A model generated the notes under the pieces. The model had not been told where the DNA came from. It searched no databases and saw nothing but the letters and a program-made list of their open reading frames with translations. The position numbers were made by a program, and so were the translations under genes. Positions 1-11,635 of a stretch of 64,000 nt of DNA are shown here, piece by piece. This DNA comes from Stomorhina lunata (lineage: Eukaryota; Arthropoda; Insecta; Diptera; Rhiniidae): the NCBI GenBank assembly GCA_933228675.1, contig OW121740.1:37733792-37797791 (forward strand), in the 5' to 3' direction. The number at the start of each line of letters is the position of its first letter. Positions within the stretch are counted from its first letter, which is position 1.

Positions 1-986
1 CCTTCCCGACGCTCAGTTTTTCTATAGAAAACCTTCCCGACGCTCAGTTTTTCTATAGAAAACCTTCCCGACGCTCAGTTTTTCTATAGAAAACCTTCCC
101 GACGCTCAGTTTTTCTATAGAAAACCTTCCCGACGCTCAGTTTTTCTATAGAAAACCTTCCCGACGCTCAGTTTTTCTATAGAAAACCTTCCCGACGCTC
201 AGTTTTTCTATAGAAAACCTTCCCGACGCTCAGTTTTTCTATAGAAAACCTTCCCGACGCTCAGTTTTTCTATAGAAAACCTTCCCGACGCTCAGTTTTT
301 CTATAGAAAACCTTCCCGACGCTCAGTTTTTCTATAGAAAACCTTCCCGACGCTCAGTTTTTCTATAGAAAACCTTCCCGACGCTCAGTTTTTCTATAGA
401 AAACCTTCCCGACGCTCAGTTTTTCTATAGAAAACCTTCCCGACGCTCAGTTTTTCTATAGAAAACCTTCCCGACGCTCAGTTTTTCTATAGAAAACCTT
501 CCCGACGCTCAGTATTTCTATAGAAAACCTTCCCGACGCTCAGTTTTTCTATAGAAAACCTTCCCGACGCTCAGTTTTTCTATAGAAAACCTTCCCGACG
601 CTCAGTTTTTCTATAGAAAACCTTCCCGACGCTCAGTTTTTCTATAGAAAACCTTCCCGACGCTCAGTTTTTCTATAGAAAACCTTCCCGACGCTCAGTT
701 TTTCTATAGAAAACCTTCCCGACGCTCAGTTTTTCTATAGAAAACCTTCCCGACGCTCAGTTTTTCTATAGAAAACCTTCCCGACGCTCAGTTTTTCTAT
801 AGAAAACCTTCCCGACGCTCAGTTTTTCTATAGAAAACCTTCCCGACGCTCAGTTTTTCTATAGAAAACCTTTCCGACGCTTAGTTTTTCTATAGAAAAT
901 CTTCCTGTTCCTCAGTTTTTCTATAGAAAACCTTTCTGTCCCCTTAGTTTTTCTATAGAAAACCTTCCTGTCTCCCGTTTTTTCAG
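1..986. repeat. Satellite array A, 31-bp unit
   Basis: Tandem array with a 31-bp period. Each unit is a GC-richer block, CCTTCCCGACGCTCAG, followed by the palindrome TTTTCTATAGAAAA. About 28 units up to roughly position 870 are almost identical (one visible substitution near 513). The last three or four decay (for example TTTCCGACGCTTAG), which marks the array edge. It runs off the left end of the window, so its real length is unknown. Such homogeneity suggests recent amplification. The CTATAG box recurs in most other arrays of this window, while the CCTTCCCGACGCTCAG half is seen only here. Confidence 0.97.
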
Positions 987-1917
987 TTTTTCAATCCCTG
1001 ACTACTTAATTTTTTTCAAAATTAACCCCCAAATCCAGCAGCAAATGAAGAGTCAATTTATTGAGCTTAAAATGCGTTTTGCTACTTTATTTGCCAAAGA
1101 AACAAAAAATTACAAAAATTTAAATAAATGACACAAAACCTACAACGACATTGGTCATATATTGAATATAATGAAAACAACATTTAGATTTTAAAATCAA
1201 CGAAAGAGCCCACAACTCTCCAACTGATCACTTCAAAGTCATCATCAGCAGCATCAATCCACAACAACAAAAGCAACATCAATATCATCGAAATACCCAC
1301 AAATGTCAGTCAGTCAATGTTGTACGAGCCAAGTGTCTTTGCCATGCAACAACCGAACACATGTCTGAGCAACTTGTGTCTTCAATGTCTGGGAACCAGT
1401 AACAACAAACAACACTTAAACCTCACACTCCCGTTTATACATATTTTCAACAACAACAACAACATTATATCATTGGAAACGGCAACAAGTTTTAAACTAC
1501 AAGATTCATTTTGGAGGGAGTAGAAGAATCTGACAACACAACAAAAAAACTAAAAAAAAATCGAGAGTGTGGCATAATGATTAATTGGCATTTGTTTTGA
1601 TTTTATGTTTGGATTTGAATACTACTTATAATTTCGGAAATGAAAATTGTATTTTGGCGTGTGTACAAGTTTTGGGATTGATTTTGAGACGCGTCTGAGT
1701 GAGGGAAACCTAAATGGAGAGGCGGGCCGAAAATTTATTAACTTTAAAATTTAGACAACCGTATAATTAGCTCATTATTCATGTTTATTTAATTATAACC
1801 TCAAAAAGAAAGTTGGCCTAGTTTTATCTCTCTCTAAATACACTTTTCTTAAGGGGGTACATTTTGTCTAAAAATGTACTTTCTCAAAACAGGTGCACCT
1901 AACAAAAATATAGAAGT
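987..1917. other. Non-repetitive AT-rich stretch, no gene seen
   Basis: Single-copy-looking sequence between satellites A and B. Around 1200-1480 it is rich in CAA/CAC trinucleotides. A 68-codon open frame at 1317-1523 has no recognisable domain and an asparagine-rich composition typical of CAA repeats, so I do not call it a gene. I see no splice-bounded exon or RNA gene. Confidence 0.5.
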
Positions 1918-4900
1918 GCAATATTGATCATATTTCTATGGAATAGGATCAATATTGATCATATTTCTATAAAATGGGATCAATATTGATCATATTTCTA
2001 AAGAATAGGATCTATATTGAGCATATTTCTAAAGACCAGGATCAATATTGATCATATTTCAATAGAATAGGATCAATATTGATCATATTTCTATAGAATA
2101 GGATCAATATGGATAATATTTCTATACAAGAGGGTCAATATTGATCATATTTCTATAGAATATTATAAATATCGATCATACTTCTATAGAATAGGATCAA
2201 TATTGATCATATTTCTATAGAATAGGATCAATATTGATCATATTTCTATACAAGAGGATCAATATTGATCATATTTCGATAGAATATTATAAATATCGAT
2301 CATATTTCAATAGAATAGGATCAATATTGATTGTATTTCTATAGAATATTATAAATATCGATCATATTTCTATAGAACAGGATAAATATTGTTCATATTT
2401 CTATAGAATGGGATCAATATTGATCATATTTGTATAGAATAGGATCAACATTGATCACATTTCTATAGAAAAGGATCAATATTGATCATATTTCTATAGA
2501 ATAGGGTCAATATTGATCATATTTCTATAGAATAGGGTCAATATTGATCATAATTCTATAGAATACGATCAATATTGATCATATTTTTATAGAACAGGAT
2601 CAATATTGATCATATTTTTATAAAAAAAGATTAATATTGATCATATTTCTATAGAATAGGATCAATATTGATCATATTTCTATAGAATAGGATCAATATT
2701 GATCATATTTCTATAGAATAGGATCAATATTGATCATATTTCTATAGAATAGGATCAATATTGATCATATTTCTCTAGAATAGGATCAATATTGATCATA
2801 TTTCTATAGAAAAGGATCAATATTGATCACATTTCTATAGAAAAGGATCAATATTGATCATATTTCTATAGAATAGGGTCAATATTGATCATATTTCTAT
2901 AGAATAGGGTCAATATTGATCATAATTCTATAGAATACGATCAATATTGATCATATTTTTGTAGAACAGGATCAATATTGATCATATTTTTATAAAAACA
3001 GATTAATATTGATCATATTTCTATAGAATAGGATCAATATTGATCATATTTCTATAGAATAGGATCAATATTGATCATATTTCTATAGAATATGATCAAT
3101 ATTGATCATATTTCTATAGAATAGGATCAATATTGATCATATTTCTATAGAATAGGATCAATATTGATCATATTTCTATAGAATAGGATCAATATCGATT
3201 ATATTTCTATAGAATAGGATCAATATTGATAATATTTCTATAGAATAGGATCAATATTGATCATATTTCTATAGAATAGGATCAATATTGATCATATTTC
3301 TATAAAATAGCATCAATATTGATTATATTTCTATAGAATAGGATCAATATTAATCATATTTCAATAGAATAGGATCAATTTTGATCATATTTCTATAGAA
3401 AAGGATCAGTATTGATCACATTTCTATAGAATAGTATCAATATTGTTCATATTTCTATAGAATAGGATCAATATTGATCATATTTCTATAGAATAGCATC
3501 AATATTGATCATATTTCTATAGAATAGCATCAGTATTGATTATATTTCTATAGAATAGGATCAATATTGATCACATTTCAATAGAATAGGATCAATATTG
3601 ATCATATTTCTATAGAATAGGATCAATATTGATCATATTTCTATAGAATAGGATCAATATTGATGATATTTCTATAGAATAGGATCAATATTGATCATAT
3701 TTCTATATAATAGAATAAATATTGATCATATTTCTATAGAAAAGGATCAATATTGATCATATTTCTATAAAGTAGGATCAATATTGATCATATTTCCATA
3801 GAATAGGATCAATATTGATCATATTTCTATAGAATAGGATCAATATTGATCATATATCTATAGAATATGATCAATATTAATCATATTTCTATGGAATCGA
3901 ATCAATGTTGATCATATTTCTATAGAATCGGATCAATATTGATCATATTTCTATAGAATATGATCAATATTGATCATATTTCTATAGAATATGATCAATA
4001 TTGATCATATTTCTATAGAATATGATCAATATTGATCATATTTCTATAGAATAGGATCAATATTGATCATATTTCTATAGAATAAGATCAATATTCATCA
4101 TATTTCTATAGAATAGGGTTTATATTGATCATATTTCTATAGAATAAGATCAATATTGACCATATTTCTATGGAATATTATCCATGTTAATCATATTTAT
4201 ATAGATAGGATCAATATTGGTCATATTACTCTAGAATAAGATCAATGGTGATCATATTTTTATAAAATAGGATCAATATTGATCATATTTCTATGGAATA
4301 GGTTCAATATTGATAATATTACTACAGAATAGGACGAATGTTGATCATCTTTTCATAGAATAGAATCAATATTGATCATATTTCTATAGAATAAGATCAA
4401 TATTGATTATATTTTTATAAAATCTTATCAATATTGAACATATTTCTATGGAATAGGTTCAATATTGATCATATTTCCATAGAATAAGATCAATAGTATT
4501 CATATTTCTATAGATTACGAGCAATATTGATCATATTTCTATAGAATAGGATGAATGTTGATCATATTTCCATAGAATAGGATCAATATTGATCATACTT
4601 GTATAGAATATCAAATTCAAGATCAAATTTCTATATAATAGGATCAATATTGATTATATATCTATAGAATAGGATTAATATTGATCAAATTTCTATAGAA
4701 TAGGATCAATATTGATTACATTTTTATAGAATAGTTTCAATATTAATTATATTTCTATAAAAAAGAATTAATATTAATCAAATTTCTATATAATAGTATC
4801 GATATTGATCATATTTCTATAGAATAGGATTAAAATTGATCATATGTCTATAGAAGAGGATCATTATTTATCATATTTCTATAGAATAGGATCAATTTAT

Positions 4901-4930
4901 ATCATATTCTTATTGACCATGTTCTATATG
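1918..4930. repeat. Satellite array B, 31-bp unit with GATCAATATTGATC dyad
   Basis: About 97 units of 31 bp. Each contains the 14-bp perfect palindrome GATCAATATTGATC, then ATATTTCTATAGAATAG. Units differ at scattered positions and decay towards the right end (about 4150-4930). A block with diagnostic variants (GATCACATTTC, then TAATTCTATAGAATACG) occurs at about 2440-2640 and again at about 2810-3010. The TAATTCT markers lie at 2551 and 2923, a spacing of 372 bp or twelve units, so a higher-order duplication is present. The right edge fades into non-repetitive sequence. Confidence 0.97.
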
Positions 4931-6004
4931 GAGGAGTGACAATTCTTTTTTGATTTTATTCCCTCAAAATATGATCAATTCTCATACCACCCTCGTATGT
5001 CTGCTGACATGTTTGTTAGCAGATTTAATTAGTGGTTGTATGTTGATGTTGGGCTGTTCACTTACACTTTCGTGCTAAATCGTGTGTGAAAATCTATTTT
5101 AATGAAAAACATTTTTCATATATACTTTTCCTCAAGATTTTCTTTTTGTCTGATTAAAAACTTTCATGTTTCTTGCAGATGATTTATTAAAAAAAAAACT
5201 TTATAAAAAAGATTTTTTATAAAAAAAAAAATCTCAAAATTTCATAACTTAACACCCATTTCTATTCAATATTTTTTCAATATATCATTTTTCAAGTGAA
5301 CAAACCATATTTTTTCTATTATTGAAATTTTAATGTTTTTCATTTTTTTTAATTTTTCTTTTCAGTTTGTGAAAAGTTTTAAACAAATGTGAGTTTTTGT
5401 ACTGTTTTTCCAAATGTTGCTGCCACATTTGAATTTCATTTGAAAATTTTACTGCTTCATCTTCATCTCACATTGATCTTGTCTGGGTCTCGGCTGCTGT
5501 AGAAAAAAGGTAAATTGGTCAATGTTCAATTTGTATACTCTTATGTTTTTTTATTTTTTATTATTAGTTAATTTTAGTTGAATTTTATCTCGTTTCTATT
5601 TTTCAGTGAATGTTTTTGCTTGAGTTTCTGTTTTGTTTTTTGGTCATAATTATGAAAATTTTGAAATTTTCCTTTTTCTGTGTTTATGACGGCATTATGC
5701 CAAAGTTTTCTTTTTTCTTTTTTTTTTTTGTTAAAAGTTAAATTTTTATGGAGAAATATTAATTGACATCATTAGTCAAAATGATATAGAAAATTCGTCT
5801 TTGAATTGTGAAAAATTGTGGTTATTTATTGCTTTTGTTTTACTACCGTATAAAGTTTTTTTTTGTTTTTCGAAAGATCGATAAAGAAATTTTATTTTTG
5901 GTAATTTATTAAAAAATAAAAATTCAAATGTTGAGGAAAAAGGGGTCATTTACTAATGGGCTTGAAGTTTTGGGATATAAAAAACGATGATTTTATTTTT
6001 TTTA
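4931..6004. other. AT-rich non-repetitive stretch, no gene seen
   Basis: Contains long T-rich runs and no open frame with recognisable content. Nothing here can be assigned to a gene, RNA or known element. Confidence 0.5.
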
Positions 6005-6200
6005 ATATTTCTAGGGGAATGACTCGAATAAGATCAATTGATCATATTTCTCTAGAATAGCATCAATATTGAAGAAATTCCTATAGAAGAGAAAAAATAT
6101 TTATCATATTCCTATGGAATAGATAAATTTTGGTAATATTCCTACAGAAATGGAACAATATAAATCATATTCATATAGACTAGGTCAAATATTGTGGCCA
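6005..6200. repeat. Degenerate remnant of the GATC satellite
   Basis: Five or six decayed units with TAGGATCAAT-like and CATATTCCTATAGAA-like pieces, spaced at about 31 bp. They resemble satellite B with many substitutions. This is either an old flank of array B or an independent seed of the same family. Confidence 0.65.
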
Positions 6201-6639
6201 ACTAGAGAAATATTTCGATGACATATTTTAAAAAATAGCGCCATAGTAAAGATTTGAATAAGAACGGGCAGTTTGATAACGCAAAAAGAAAATTATTGAT
6301 TAAACAATTAAGAGTGTTATATTCAGGAGTAGGCAGCCCATACCACCAGAAGCCGATGTAGTTTTTTAATTTTCGTAAACACCACGATCATTAATAAGAT
6401 CGTGAAAATGAGTATTAAAATCGTTCAGTTGCCAAGATAGGCAAGAAACAAATCAAAATCCAATTTATAGCAACAAAGCACATGGTTCGAGAGAACAAGG
6501 AAACCTCGAACATTGTTGCCACGACACTATTATTTTTGTTAACATTGGGAATATTTTTGTAAATATTGGGAATATTTTTCAAAACAGAAATAAATTCTAA
6601 TAGTAAACAGTTTTAGATTTTTAAATTTTTTAGATATTT

Positions 6640-7487
6640 TCGATCCAAAAAATTTTTTATAGAAAAATTTTTAATAAAAATATTTCATCATTATTTGGAA
6701 AGTTGTTTAATAAAAATTATATTTTATACAAAATTTTTCGATAAAAATATTTTTCTGTTAAAATTTTCGATACAAATATTTTTATATCAAAAAATTTTCA
6801 AATCTTTTATAGAAAAATTAAAAAAAAAAAAATCTATAGAAACATTTGAATAAAAATTTTTGATAAAAAAAATGTTCAATAGAAAAATTTTTGATAAAAA
6901 AATTTTCTGTAGAAAAATTTCTCATAAAAAAAATTTTCTATAGAAAAATTTCTCATAAAAAAAATTTCCATAGAAAAATTTTTGATAAAAAAATTTTCTA
7001 TAGAAAATTTTTATATAAAAATTTTTGATAAAAAAATTTTCAATTGAAAAATTTTTGATAAAAAAATTTTTTGATAAAAAATTTTCTATAGAAAAATTTT
7101 TGATAACAAATTTTCTATAGAAAAATTTTTGATAAAAAAATTTTCTTTAGAAAAATTTTTGATAAAAAAATTTTCTATAGAAAATTTTTATATAAAAATT
7201 TTTGATAAAAAAATTTTCAATTGAAAAATTTTTGATAAAAAAATTTTTTGATAAAAAATTTTCTATAGAAAAATTTTTGATAATAAATTTTCTATAGAAA
7301 AATTTTTGATAAAAAAATTTTCTTTAGAAAAATTTTTGATAAAAAAATTTTCTATAGAAAATTTTTATATAAAAATTTTTGATAAAAAAATTTTTTAATA
7401 AAAAATTTTCTATAGAAAAATTTTTGATAACAAATTTTCTATAGGTAAATTTTTGATAAAAAAATTTTCTTTAGAAAAATTTTTGAT
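6640..7487. repeat. Approximately 30-bp array inside copy A
   Basis: Units combine TTTTCTATAGAAAAA with TTTTTGATAAAAAAA. The period is about 30 bp with frequent one-base slips. A segment around 6985-7160 recurs at about 7170-7360, so a local duplication of some 180 bp is visible. Similar units appear on the inner side of the inverted arms (8460-9805) and in copies at 18.7 and 37.7 kb. Confidence 0.9.
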
Positions 7488-7780
7488 AAAACGAGTAGTG
7501 AGAAATTTTTTTTTCAAAAAAGTGAATTTTGTTATAAATAACAGTTAACGAGTTGAAATAAAGTTGGTAAAATTTTAAAAAAAGTTCTTATTGTTATGTC
7601 AGGAATTTCATAATCATAATGTTGCTTATAGGCACGTGTCGGCGCAAAGACAACATAACAAGAAAATAGTCAGCAGAGTAGCCGTTTTTTTTATACTTTT
7701 AACAAAAATAGGTATTTTTTCAATGTATAGTTTAACATTTTAAAAGGAAAAAACTTTCCAATCCATTTTTTTTAAATATT
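7488..7780. repeat. Left arm of a 2.6-kb inverted repeat
   Basis: This stretch is the near-exact reverse complement of 9805-10084. Shared landmarks are CGAG(T/A)AGTGAGAAATT at the outer edge, GTTATAAATAACAG, AGGAATTTCATAA, TGCTTATAGGCACGTG and TCGGCGCAAAGACAACA. The arms are highly similar with a few small indels, for example an extra GTCAGC in the left arm near 7670. A transcript across both arms would fold into a long hairpin. Confidence 0.9.
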
Positions 7781-8044
7781 TTTATCAAAAATTTCTCTAT
7801 AGAAAATTTTTTTATCCAAAATTTTTTTGTAGAAAATATTTTATCAAAAATTTTTCTATAGAAAATTTTTTATGACAAATTTTTCTATAGAAAATGTTTT
7901 CATCAAAAAATTTTCTATGGAAAATTTTTAATTAAAAAGTTTTACTGTAGTGTATTGCACTAAGAATCCCAATTTATTACAATTATTTATTATTGTAATA
8001 AATAGTTTTTTGATAAAACCAAAAAATGTTGGTGGGGAAACCTT

Positions 8045-8091
8045 TCCTCGACGCGTTTCGATGGTTGGTTAGACCATCTTCATCAGGAGGA
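8045..8091 (-). ncRNA. Hammerhead-ribozyme-like motif (type I layout)
   Basis: On the minus strand the order is UCCUC (8091-8087), CUGAUGA (8086-8080), one extra A, GAUGGU, a 7-nt loop, ACCAUC, GAAAC, GC, GUC and GAGGA (8049-8045). UCCUC pairs with GAGGA as stem I. GAUGGU pairs perfectly with ACCAUC as stem II. ACG/CGU would form a loopless 3-bp stem III, as in minimal hammerheads that work as dimers. All invariant core bases (CUGANGA, GAAA, UH before the cleavage site) are present. The extra A between CUGAUGA and stem II departs from the canonical core and may impair activity. It lies in the central inverted repeat of copy A. Confidence 0.5.
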
Positions 8092-8281
8092 TTATCCCTA
8101 ATTCTAGACAGAGCGAAATAAAGAAATGATAAAAGTGAAAAATGTTTGTGTGTTTCTGTTCGGATGATAATCTGCGCTTTATGTTGATATTTGTTGGACA
8201 CAATAATAATAATTCGTATTTATTCAGTCCCTCAAATTATACATAATGTGAGGTTTTCGCTCTGTCTAGAATTAGGGATAA

Positions 8282-8328
8282 TCCTCCTGATGAAGATGGT
8301 CTAACCAACTATCGAAACGCGTCGAGGA
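8282..8328 (+). ncRNA. Hammerhead-ribozyme-like motif (type I layout)
   Basis: Inverted partner of the motif at 8045-8091. UCCUC 8282-8286 and GAGGA 8324-8328 form stem I. CUGAUGA is 8287-8293, then an extra A. GAUGGU 8295-8300 pairs with ACUAUC 8308-8313 (one G-U pair) around the loop CUAACCA. GAAAC is 8314-8318 and GUC is 8321-8323. Predicted cleavage would follow C8323. The C-to-U difference from its partner preserves stem II as a wobble pair. The same extra A as in its partner is present. The downstream segment ending in GCAATACACTACAG recurs at 54.4 kb. Confidence 0.5.
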
Positions 8329-8459
8329 AAGGTTTCCCCACCAACATTTTTTGGTTTTATCAAAAAACTATTTATTACAATAATAAATAATTGTAATAAA
8401 TTGGGATTCTTAGTGCAATACACTACAGTAAAACTTTTTAATTAAATGTTTGATGTCCC

Positions 8460-9805
8460 AAATTTTGATAAACCTTTTTAGGAAAATTTTTTTATCAAAA
8501 ATTTTTCTATATAAATTTTTTGAGAAAAAAATTTGTTTATCAAAAATTTTTCTTTAAAAAATTTTCTTACAAAAATTTTTATATAGAAAATTTTTTTTCT
8601 ATAGCATTTTTTTTAACAAAAATTTTTCTATAGAAATTATTTTGTCAAAAATTTTTCTATAGAAAATTTTTTTTATTAAAAATTTTCCTATAGAATTTTT
8701 TTTAGCAAAAATGTTTCTATAGAAATTTTTTGATAAAAAATTTTCTATAGGAAAATATTTAATAAAAAAATTTTCTATAGAAAAATTTTTGATAAAAAAT
8801 TTTCCATGGAAAAATTTTTGACAAAAAATTTCTATGGAAAAATTTTTGATAAAAAAAAAGCTATAGAAAAATTTTCTATATAAAAATTTTTGTAAGAAAA
8901 ATTTTAAAAGAAAAATTTATATAGAATAATTTTTGATAAAAAAATTTTCTATAAAAAATTTTTGATAAAAAATTTTTCTATAGAAAAATTTTTCGTAAGA
9001 AAATTTTTTATAGAAAAATTTTTGATAAAAAATTTTCTATAGAAAAATGTTAGATAAAAAAAATTTTTTATGGAAAAATTTTTGATAAAAAAATTTGTTA
9101 TGGAAAAATTTTTGATAAAACAATTTTTTATAGAAAAATTTTTGATAACAAAATTTTCTATAGAAAAATTTTTATGAAAAATTTTTCTATAGAAAAATTT
9201 TTGATTAAAAAATTTTCTACAGAAAAATTTGATAATTTTTTTTTTAGAAAAATTTTTGATAAAAAAATTTTTTATAGAAAAATTTTTGATAAGAAAAATT
9301 TCTATAAAAACATTTTTGCTAAAAAAAATTCTATAGGAAAATTTTTAATAAAAAAAATTTTCTATAGAAAAATTTTTGATAAAAAATTTTTGACAAAAAA
9401 ATTTCTATAGAAAAATTTTTGTTAAAAAAAATGCTATAGAAAAAAAATTTTCTATATAAAAATTTTTGTAGGAAAATTTTTTAAAGAAAAATTTTTGATA
9501 AATAAATTTTTTACTCAAAAATTTTATATAGAATAATTTTTGATAAAAAAATTTTCTATAGAAAAATTTTTGATAAAAAAATTTTCCATAGAAAGTTTTT
9601 TGATGAAAAAATTTTCTATAGAAAAATTTCTCATGAAAAATTTTCTATAGAAAAATTTTTGGTAAAAAAAATTTTCTATAGAAAAACTTTTGATAAAAAA
9701 TTTTCTATAGAAAAATTTTTGATAAAAAAAATTTGCTATAGAAAAATTTTTGATAAAAAAATTTTGGATAAAAAAATTTTCTATAGAGAAATTTTTGATA
9801 AAAAT
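8460..9805. repeat. Approximately 30-bp array, right half of copy A
   Basis: Degenerate tandem units of TTTTCTATAGAAAA plus TTTTTGATAAAA, with many indels. Unit orientation reads inverted relative to the short array at 7780-7930, consistent with the overall foldback. Long lysine/isoleucine/phenylalanine-rich open frames here come from the repeat and are not genes. Confidence 0.88.
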
Positions 9806-10104
9806 ATTTAAAAAAATGGATTGGAAAGATTTTTGCTTTTAAAACGTTAAGCTACACATTGAAAAATACCTATTTTTGTTAAAAGTATAAAAAAACGGCT
9901 ACTCTGTTTTCTTGTTATGTTGTCTTTGCGCCGACACGTGCCTATAAGCAACATTATGTTTATGAAATTCCTGAGATAACAATAAGAACTTTTTTAAAAT
10001 TTTTCCAACTTTATTTCAATTCGTTAGCTGTTATTTATAACAAAATTCACTTTTTTTAAAAAAAATTTCTCACTTCTCGTTTTTAGTAGAATTTTTGTAA
10101 CATA

Positions 10105-10334
10105 CAGGTATGTGATGGAAAACGATCGTTTTCAAATCGATCGATTTTAGATATATTTTTGAGATAATTTTTGGTTATTTTCCCAAAAAATTCAAAGCAA
10201 ATGAAAGATAAAATATCAGTCAAAAGGATTGAAGCCAAAATTTTGATTTTTTTGGGAGAAATAACCGAAAATTAGCTAAAAAATTTGTTTGAAATCGATC
10301 AATTTGAAAACGAAAAATATCCATCACATACCTG
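10105..10334. mobile_element. Small palindromic MITE, CAGGTATGTGATGG ends
   Basis: A 230-bp element with perfect 14-bp termini: CAGGTATGTGATGG at 10105-10118 and CCATCACATACCTG at 10321-10334. The terminal 90-100 bp of each side are imperfect inverted repeats, sharing CGTTTTCAAAT, a GATCGATTT block and a GGTTATTT...CCCAAAAAA block, with about 30-50 bp between them. Flanks share ATA, a possible short target-site duplication. There is no coding capacity. The superfamily is not determined. Confidence 0.75.
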
Positions 10335-11349
10335 ATATTTTTAAACAAATTTTTACACTAATTCAACTAGCTCACAAATTGGTTCTTGTAAAGCTTTTTA
10401 AAATATATCTTCGTAATAAAATGTTCACAAATGTTAATTTTAGTTGAAAAAAAAAACAATTTGCAAAAATAGCAAAAACTTAGTTAACTATGACCAAAAA
10501 TTTACAATGTTGCTTATAAGCAACAAACTACATTTCTGGTAATTGTATCAATATTTTTTAAATTTCCTTAGAATTGGATCAATATTGATTACATTCTCTC
10601 CGAAAAGGATAAACATTGATCATAATCTCTAGGATAGGTTTCTATTCTATATGAATGTGATCAATAAACATATATCCCATATTATATAAGACTATGACTA
10701 GAGGCTATAACTATACACTACCACGAGGTAGACTATGACTAAAGCAGTTTACTATACAAATTTGTTTTTTTATCTGTCAGTAATAACTGTATCTACGACA
10801 ACATTTTCATTTGCTGTTAATTTGACATCCTTGGAAAATGGCAATAACAGCAGCAATAAAAATGACAACTACAGTGACAGCACGAACCGTATGTAACATA
10901 ACAGCAATTTCAAATTAAAACTGTTAAGCTTTTGCAGTTGTTGTAAACTGTCTTTTTCTCTAACAGTCTTGGCTGTTATTTTTGCATTTTGCCAGACAGA
11001 CATCCTTTGGCTTTTGAGTCTAGCCATAATTCAAATCATCATTATATGAAATTTTCTTGGCTTTGTTCAGATGAAGTCGGGAAGCTAAGATTATTCGTAG
11101 GTCTCCTAATGTTAAGAAGGACAGACGAATGGTCGATTGGACTGACAGATCATCTTTTAAGAAGTAATTTTTTATTTTTTTTCTGTTGCCTTAAAATAGC
11201 AAAAGTTTAAAATTTAACATAAATTTAGTTTGCAATAAAAATAAACAAATACTTTTAATTGGATTGTTTTATATTAAAAATCTAAGAAACTTTTTAAAAA
11301 TATTTAGTTTAATAAAATAATTCTTTGTTGGTTTTAAATATAAATTTAC
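10335..11349. other. AT-rich stretch with satellite-B remnants, no gene seen
   Basis: Two or three decayed GATCAATATTGAT units occur at about 10540-10680. The rest, including CAGCAATAAAAATGACAAC-type sequence near 10850, is non-repetitive. A 73-codon open frame at 10989-11210 has no recognisable content. Confidence 0.45.
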
Positions 11350-11635
11350 CAGAGACCGTAACTGTTATAACTTTTATCGTAAAAGTCAGAAAATAAAAGT
11401 TATTTTTTTACTTTATTTTTTTGAGCAGATATGACAGTTATTTTTGACTTTTATTTTTTCGAGCAGAAATAAAAGATATTTTTTACTTTCATTTTTTTGA
11501 GCAAAAACAACAGTTATTTTTGTCTTGTATTTTTTCGAGCAGAAATAAAAGGTATTTTTTTACTTTCATTTTTTTGAGCAAAAATAACAGTTATTTTTGT
11601 CTTTTATTTTTTTCGAGCGGAAACAAAATTTATTA

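Larger units (their letters stand above)
6325..10084. mobile_element. Foldback-like composite element, copy A, with hammerhead-like motifs
   Basis: Layout: a unique end at 6325-6600 (shared with copies at 36740 and, inverted, 22828), an approximately 30-bp array (6640-7487), and a long inverted repeat whose outer arms are 7488-7780 and 9805-10084. Both arms contain GCGCCGACACGTGCC-type sequence and end in CTCGTTTT or its complement. Between them lie further arrays and a central inverted repeat (7930-8122 against 8259-8440) with two opposed hammerhead-like motifs. Long inverted repeats built from short tandem units are known for Drosophila FB elements, where 31-bp units also occur. Hammerhead motifs are known in Penelope-like elements and retrozymes. 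Assignment to either class is inference. No protein-coding capacity is visible. Confidence 0.75.

Noticed and set aside
1..4930. CRISPR-like array (regular repeats of about 31 bp)
   Set aside because: There are no unique spacers: whole units repeat head to tail, in an evidently eukaryotic sequence.
7983..8201. 72-codon minus-strand frame containing RDNPPDEDGLTNHRNASRKG
   Set aside because: The peptide is the translation of the hammerhead-like motif and its flanks. The RNA secondary structure explains its conservation better than a protein does, and the frame is not kept in copy B.
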